From assembly GCF_037042905.1 (NCBI RefSeq), contig NC_087257.1, forward strand, positions 27,899,501-27,963,500: a stretch of DNA of 64,000 nt, in the 5' to 3' direction. Position numbers and translations under genes: made by a program. Positions 57,580 through 64,000 of the stretch are shown in pieces (position 1 is the first letter of the stretch; every line of letters starts with the position of its first letter). A model generated the notes under the pieces. That model searched no databases, had not been told where the DNA came from, and saw only the letters and a program-made list of their open reading frames with translations. The stretch is from Lytechinus pictus (Eukaryota; Echinodermata; Echinoidea; Temnopleuroida; Toxopneustidae).

Positions 57580-58193
57580 TAAACGACAAGCCCACCCCAA
57601 CAAAAAGTTGCTTTGAATATAAAGTGAAAAATTAAACAAACATAACACTGAATATTTCATCAAAATCGGATGTAAAAAAAGAAAGTTAACATGGCACATA
57701 ACATTTTAAAGTTTTGCTTAATTTTTCAAAACATTTATATGCACATCCTGGTCGGTATGCAAATGAGGTGACCGATGACATCACCCACTCATTATTTCTT
57801 TTGTATTTTATTATATGAAATATTTTGATTTTCTCGTCATTGTCATGTGAAACAAAGTTTCATTCCTCCCTGAACACATGTAATTCAATTATTTTAACAT
57901 TTTGTGGTTCAAGCAAGGGGGTCCTAATTGTCGAATTCATAAAAATTGAAATATTGTATTATTCAAACAATAGAAAACAAAAGAAATAGTGAGTGAGTAA
58001 CATCATCGACTCTCTCATTTGCATATCACTGAGTTGAGCATAGAACTGTTTTTTTTTTGAAAAATAAGCGAAACTTTAAAATGTCATAACTTATTTTACA
58101 TCCGATTTTGATAAAGTTTTCAGCGTTATTCATATTTGATTTTTCTCTATTTATTCAAATCAACATTTTTCTGGGGTGGACTTGACCTTTAAA
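57580..58193. mobile_element. TTAAAGG palindromic element, copy 4
   Basis: Left TTAAACGACAAGCCCACCCC, right CTGGGGTGGACTTGACCTTTAA. Contains the empty site CACATCCTGGTCGGTATGC. Nested in the 5.25-kb element. Confidence 0.88.
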
Positions 58194-60689
58194 TATGCAT
58201 TCTGGCCTAGTCGAAAAGGGACCTGTTAAGGACGTTTTGCAGTTAGCCATTAAGACGATATATATTTCAACGATTAAATAATGTGAGCGCGAAGCGCGAG
58301 CTGAACATTTTTGATATTCCAACCTAAAAAGATGAGATTTCAAACCCCCCAACAGGACGCTCGAGTCATGTTTTGTCAATCATGAAAAAGGATGGGTAAT
58401 TTTTAGTGTCTTCATAATGCGAGCGCAAAGCGCGAGCAGAAAATTTTTGATATTCTGATCTGAAACTGGATAATTTTAGTACGTTTTGAATAAGATCAAG
58501 CTGCGTATCTAAAAAAAAACATGCGTGCGCGTGTTTTAGAGTTAGACAGAATCTGCATTCTGAATACATTTCATTTTTCATCATGAAAATCAATAATGCG
58601 ATCGCAGAGCGCGAGTTGAAAATAATATTTGAAATTCCGATATGAAATGAGTCAATTTAAGCACTATTTACAGCACTTTGTATATAGGGAAATTGTGACG
58701 TCGATGTGGATAGCACTAAATAAATGATGCGAGCGCGAATCGTGAGCTGATATTTTATTATTATTTTAACCTAGGATCGAGACATTTTAAGCCTAAGGAT
58801 ATTTTGTCATCATATAAGAATGATGACTATCTTCTATTTCTTTTCCTAAAACGTGTCGATATTTATTTATGAAAAAGGGACAATTTAGTTATTATGAATT
58901 CATAAAAAATTTATTTCATATTTATTAATCTAATAAGCCTAATGAGTGTGTGAAATTTGTTGACAGTGTATGTGGCCTGAAAACTGGAAATGTTAAGTAT
59001 TTTTATAATCATGAATAGGATTCATTGCGATCCGAAATGTTTAAATGGGGGGGGGGGGGGATTTAAGTAGTTTGTTATAGAATTAATATACAGTATAGGT
59101 GTATATAACTCACCAAAATGCGAGAGCACAGCGTGAGCATAAGCCTTCTTTTTTTTTAGAATCGAGACACCTGAAAAGGAATATTTAGATAATCTTATAT
59201 GAAATACAAAAAGGCAAAAGGTTAGCCTACATAGCAAATAATGCGAGCGCACAAAATGTTGCAAATGTTGATTCACACCATAAAACGGACATTTTCCAGA
59301 GCACTTAAAAAAAAAACATTGGCAAATAAAACAAAAAAAATGAAAGATCGATGTCCGAGCTGAATTATGTTTTGTATATTGACTTCAAAACTTTATCTTT
59401 TGAACTATATATCAGCCTATATTGACCGAGATATGTATCTCATCGAACAGGCAATGCGAGCGTGATGCGCGAGCGAAATTTTAATATAGTGACATTAAAT
59501 ACTTAAAAAAAATTTCAAGTCTTCTCCTGACCTTATTTTATTCACTCGTCTTCCTCCTTTTATCTTTCCCCTTCTTTTTTTCTTTCTTTCCCCGTTTTTT
59601 CCCAATTTATTTGCTCCGTCAATAGGGGGAGGGGCCCTCGGGCCCCCTGGATTCGCCTATGTTAGTAGTTGTTATGATGAACACGATGCATATCTATTAA
59701 GAAATTAATGCGAGCGCGAAGTGCTAGCTGAAAACTTTTATAATGATAAAATGAAAAATACATTTTCAGTTGTCAGGTTAGAATATCAAATATTTTCAGC
59801 TTGTGCTTCTCGTTCTCTTAAAAAAAACTGCGAGGTCGGGATGCGTATATAACTAAACAATGTATTGATGCCAGCGCGAAGCGCGAGCTCAATTTTTTAT
59901 ATACTGACTTAAGAAGGACTAAGGTATAATTCCTATTCTAATTGCTTGTCCCTTTTCTCTTCGTTTTCTGTTTCTTACCCTTTTTTTGCGCCACCATGGG
60001 GGGGGGGGGGGCAAAATCTTTGCCCCGTGGATCGGCCTATGTATGTTGACTTGAAGAACACTAACACTTACATGTAGGATTGATGCAGATGATGCATACC
60101 TCATTGATGAAATATTGCGAGCGCGTAGCGCGAGCTGAATTTGATAATAACCCCTTTTTGTGACCCTGAACAGGATATCTATCTCGCTAAACAGACTTAA
60201 AACTTGAAAACATTGTTTTTGTCTATTATAATTATCGTAAAAACGGGATATTTTAATTCAGCCGCATTAATTTAAGCTTTTTGGGCAGGACATATATTTC
60301 ACTATAAACAGGCAATACGAGCAATGTTGCGCCCCCGGTCGAAAATGAATTTGCATGAAGCAACCTAAGTTCAAGGTCAATTTGGCGCCCTCGGTTGAAC
60401 ATAAACTTGGCGCCCCCATGTGAAATATAACTTTGCCCCCCCCCCCTTCTGAAACATGTATTTGTCGCATTATGGTCAAAATTCAAATTAGCGCTCCTCT
60501 ATAGTTCGAACATCAATATGGTGCCCCGCTAGATCGAACATCAATTCGGCGCTCCCATAGTTCGAACATCAATTTCGCGCCCCCCCCCCCTCCCAGTTCA
60601 AACATCAGTTCGGCGCCCCATAGTTCGAATGTTATTTTGGCGCCGCCTATAGTTCGAACATCAAATCGACGTCCGGGTCAACATCTCCC

Positions 60690-61560
60690 TCTTTCGTTTC
60701 CCATCTCCTTTTTTTTTTTCTCTCTCTCTTATCCTCAATCCCCTTCCTTTCTCTTTCTTTCTCTCTTTCTTTCCCCCTCTTCCTCTCCCCTTTTCTTCTT
60801 TTCCTTCCTCCTCTCTCTCTCTCCTTGTCTTCTCTTTATTTCCCCCTTTTCTTCTCTTTTTTCTTGTCTTCCTTTCTCCCTTTTCTTCTCTTTTCCCCTA
60901 TCTTTTCTTTCCCACTTTTCTTCTATTTTTTCCCGTCTTTTCTTTCTCTCTTTTCCTCTCTCTTTTCTCTTTTTCTCCTTTTCCTTCTCCCCTTACTCTC
61001 TCCTTTTTTCTTCTCTTTTCCTCTATTCCCCTCTCTCTCTCTTTTCTTATCTTTCTTCCCATCTTCCTCTCTTTTTAAATATTATTCTCTTCCTTCCCCT
61101 TTTCTTTCTCCTTTCTTTTCCCTCTTCCGCTTTTTTCTTTTTCCCCCTTTTTTCTTTTTCTTTCCTTTCCCCCTTTTTCTCTTTTAATTTTTTTCTTCTC
61201 TCCCTCTCCTTCCCCCTCTCTCTTTTTCTTCTCTTCTTTTCCCCTCTTCCTCTCTCTCTCTCTTTTTCTTATCTTTCTTCTCATCTTCCTCTCTATTTAA
61301 ATATTCTTCTCTTCCTTCCTCTTTTTTCTTCTTCTTTTTCCTCCTTTTCCTTTCTCCTTTCTTTTCTTCTCTTCCTTTTCCCTCCTCTCTTTTTTTCTCT
61401 TCTCTTTCCCCTTTTTCTTCTCCCTTTTCCCGTCTTTTCTGTCTCTCTTTTCCTCTCTCTTTTCTCTTTTTCTTCTCTTCCTTCCTCCCCCTTACTCTCT
61501 TTTCTATTCTCTTCTTTTCCCATCTTCCTCTCTCTCTTTTCCCCTCTTCCCCCTCTTTTT
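60690..61560. repeat. 870-bp polypyrimidine tract
   Basis: Almost only C and T on the + strand. Longer blocks repeat: TTTTCTCTCTTTTCCTC at about 60950 and 61450, and CATCTTCCTCTCT followed by TTTAAATATT at 61065 and 61285. The long Ser/Phe/Leu and Lys/Arg/Glu frames on both strands are artefacts. Confidence 0.95.
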
Positions 61561-61613
61561 TTTGAGCTAGGGGTGAGGCAGTTCCCCCTCGGCCCCCCAT
61601 GGATCCGCACCTG

Positions 61614-61795
61614 ATAGAACCCCATGGTCTCGTATCATTTGACCTTTGGACCTCTCGATGACATTTGATACATCTGATCATAATTTTACACACACTGCGA
61701 ACTATCGGACCCGCGGTCTATCGGACCCGCGGTCTATCGGACCCGCGGACTATCGGACCCGCGGTCTATCGGACCCGCGGTCTATCGGGATGTCC
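61614..61795. mobile_element. Fold-back element, right arm
   Basis: From ATAGAACCCCATGGTCTCGT through CTCGATGACATTTGATAC and GATCATAATTTTACACAC to six units of TATCGGACCCGCGGTC (61704-61790). This is the reverse complement of 55938-56187. Confidence 0.9.
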
Positions 61796-62201
61796 CCCTT
61801 CATCCATGACATGCAAAAAGTACAAAATTTCACTTCGTGTACTTCCCTTTATTTTGTGGGTACCATTTTAATCCTTTCCCCCAGTGATTAATTGATTACA
61901 GTGATTAATTTTATTATGTCACAATAAACCAAATTATGACAGTTTATGCACTCCCAAGAAATAGTGTTTACGGGCCGGCCGGTCTATCGTCTACACACAG
62001 ACCACACAGACTTCGCACAGTTCGGTCAAGGCGGTACGCGTATCAAACGGTGCCAAATATACGGAAATTGTGAGGAGCGCTTTTCCTATGAAAGGAATTG
62101 ATATGCATTATTAGGGCTTAAAACTTGACCAAAAAAGGTTATCGCCCCAAATTCGAGAATATGGACCCATGTTTAAGGCCAATATCTAACAAGGCAAAAG
62201 C
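61796..62201. other. Non-coding, nothing recognised
   Basis: No exon or element end identified; contains GGGCCGGCCGG near 61973. Confidence 0.4.
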
Positions 62202-62556
62202 AATTTTGTGTCTCGCCCACTTATGAAAATGACCAGAAATATCGTGATTTGCGAGGGCACGCAAGAGAATTATATCGAAACTTCATTGTGAAATGACTGG
62301 GATGGAATAACACTTGTCATAAGAGCCTTGTACATAAACTTTAAGGTTGACCTGCAAATGACCTTTGACCTTACCAGGTGACCTCTGACTGCAGCATAAC
62401 ATGCAGGTCCCCCAAGTCCATCTACCATCCAAGTTTGGTTGAAAATCGACTTACGGTTGTGGAGTTATGTGTCATTAGATTTGTGACGGACGGACGACGG
62501 ACGACATTTGGATCCCTAAGTCTCGCCTTCACCTCCGGTGGGCGAGACAAAAATTG
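62202..62556. mobile_element. TGTCTCGCCCAC-TIR element
   Basis: Left CAATTTTGTGTCTCGCCCAC, right GTGGGCGAGACAAAAATTG. The interior contains TGACCTTTGACCTTACC and GACGGACGGACGACGGACG, motifs common in invertebrate MITEs. The 71-residue frame at 62378-62593 is not a gene. Confidence 0.8.
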
Positions 62557-64000
62557 GGGGCATGAACCCATGTATCTAAAAGCAAGTATCTAAAAATTTG
62601 GGCCATGCATGTTTAGGGATTTTCCAGCATAAAACCATACCCCATGTTTAGAGATTTCCCGGAGATTTCTTCCAAAAGAGCGACCCATTTCAGCGGCACA
62701 TCCCCGTATACCTTATTTCGTAAGTCCCCCCCCCCTCCCCTGGCTCTAATTGTATTCAAAATTTTCTGAACTCTTAAGATATTTGACTTGCACGTAATTA
62801 ATTTCCTCGTAATTTTTCTCTTATGGCTCGACTGTATTGATCTTTTATTTTCACTTTGCCGATACCATAATAAGACTCGTGAAACGAAAATGTGTAGATT
62901 ATCTATTATCTAAAAGTCAGATCCGACTTGAAGAGAAGCGATTATCACATAAAGGGTCGTAATCAGTCATGTGTTCATTGGAGTCAGGAAAATAGGGGGT
63001 GAGATTTGACGTAAGTGGGAGAAGTAGGTTGATGGGAAAAGGGTCAACAGAACATTTTAGCCCCCCTCCCTCTCTCTCGCCCTCCCCTTCTGTTGAGTGA
63101 CTGATTTTTATTGTCATGTACGTGTGAAGTCCAGAGCAGAATGTTAATTTAATTAATTAATGATAATTAATTAATGATAATTGGGGCATCAACTTTTCCT
63201 ATCAATCAACAATTTATCAATAAATCAACTATTTCAGTGGGCAATGTAATCAATCAAACGTTCAGTTTTTCAATAAAGTATTTCATAAATTATAATCAAG
63301 TCAATTTCTTGGTAATCATTCAATAAAAAGAAGAAAAAAATGACTATCAGCCACTGGTCACTTCAGTGGCAAATAAGTTTTGAATAGGCTACCATCCAGG
63401 AAGTGAGAGGGGTCTGGGAAATTGAGGGGGGGGTGGAGATACATAAGAATTTAATTTGTAAAATGACAAAAAGATGATGAATGCCCTTTCAACCAAGTCT
63501 TACCATATCTCGCCCTCTCGCTTGTAACAGGTACCATCACATTACTCCGACTCACAAAACACACTGCTTAGGTCTACAAGATGAATAGGCTACACTAAAT
63601 TTACAATTCCTGTTCACTCAACCATCATTCTTACAAGATTCAAAAATCATATTTGTTGGGGAAAATCCAGCATAAGTGTTACCTTCCCCTTAAAAATCCC
63701 AAACTTAGGATTTTTTTAAAGAAGTCACCATGCAATCAAATTTTGCCTCATTGTGATGTCAACCATACGATAAATAAGACATAAGGAGAAAAATTCGTCC
63801 ATAATTGACATCGTATACAATTATGTTACCTGGTTATTGATCATTCGTTCTCTGTATATGAGGTTCATGGGTCGAATCGCGAACCAACTAAAGAGAGTTG
63901 CAGCTCCGTAATTAGCTTGAAGTAGAAGTTCGCCTTGGTGAGAAACACTCATGAAACTGTTCAGTCTAGGACATACCTTTAATTTTCAAATGAAATTCAA
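62557..64000. other. Non-coding to window end
   Basis: AT-rich with C runs (62728-62736, 63060-63085) and TTAATTAATTAATGATAATT repeats at 63147-63185. No gene recognised on either strand. Confidence 0.45.

Larger units (their letters stand above)
56364..61613. mobile_element. 5.25-kb CAGGYGCGGATCC element, 8-bp TSD
   Basis: Left CAGGCGCGGATCCAGG, right inverse CAGGTGCGGATCCATGG. Flanked by ATAGAACC at 56356-56363 and 61614-61621. The interior has GCGAGCGCGAAGCGCGAGC-type units (56600, 58290, 58420, 58730, 59700, 59875, 60117), further G-run segments, a copy of the TTAAAGG element (57580-58193) and a polypyrimidine tract. No transposase recognised, so non-autonomous and itself composite. Confidence 0.85.

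Noticed and set aside
52045..59662. A single 7.6-kb element with CATAGGCG ends
   Set aside because: The right end lies inside the 5.25-kb element that starts at 56364 while the left end lies outside it, so the two ends do not belong to one simple insertion.
60637..61693. Long Ser/Phe/Leu frame on + and Lys/Arg/Glu frames on -
   Set aside because: Artefacts of a polypyrimidine tract; no domain, splice context or codon pattern.

Overview
This is a window of animal nuclear DNA: AT-rich, intron-rich, with short exons and dense small transposable elements. The tRNA-derived SINEs, the palindromic TIR elements and the gene content suggest a marine deuterostome, most likely an echinoderm such as a sea urchin. 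That is an inference; nothing in the window fixes the species. I found three protein-coding loci and no bona fide RNA gene. Most of the remaining sequence is repeats, many inserted one inside another.

Locus 1 (+, 3922-15683) is a secreted-type subtilisin of the proteinase K group (peptidase S8). Seven exons with consistent phases encode the end of an inhibitor_I9-like propeptide and a complete catalytic domain with Asp, His, oxyanion Asn and Ser all present. The signal-peptide exon was not found and probably lies left of the window. Locus 2 (-, 22328-32239) is an inverted paralog with almost identical exon lengths. It includes the signal-peptide exon but is broken: start codon out of frame, in-frame stop in the propeptide, stop formed at a splice junction, 2-bp frameshift beside the catalytic Asp, and no catalytic-His exon. 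It is a pseudogene. Locus 3 (+, 39823-46704 and beyond) is the 5' part of a SARNP/Hcc-1/Tho1-like SAP-domain gene; only four exons are visible before a 180-bp satellite array and transposon-rich DNA.

Layout: 1-3.9 kb, palindromic elements and a 60-bp minisatellite. 3.9-15.7 kb, subtilase gene with a 1.3-kb (TAC)n tract, SINEs, a 2.9-kb TIR element and a LINE 3' end in its introns. 15.7-22.3 kb, intergenic with MITEs. 22.3-32.2 kb, subtilase pseudogene with element-filled introns and a 450-bp AT palindrome. 32.2-39.8 kb, intergenic nested elements. 39.8-46.7 kb, SARNP-like exons. 47.3-52.0 kb, satellite. 52.0-64.0 kb, nested elements, including a fold-back element with 16-bp repeats that was split by a 5.25-kb insertion.

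The most unusual features are the repeats. A near-palindromic GCGAGCGCGAAGCGCGAGC motif, spaced about 110 bp, recurs inside elements with different termini, and many insertions can be dated relative to one another from target-site duplications and interrupted or empty copies within this same window. No new multi-gene system was found.
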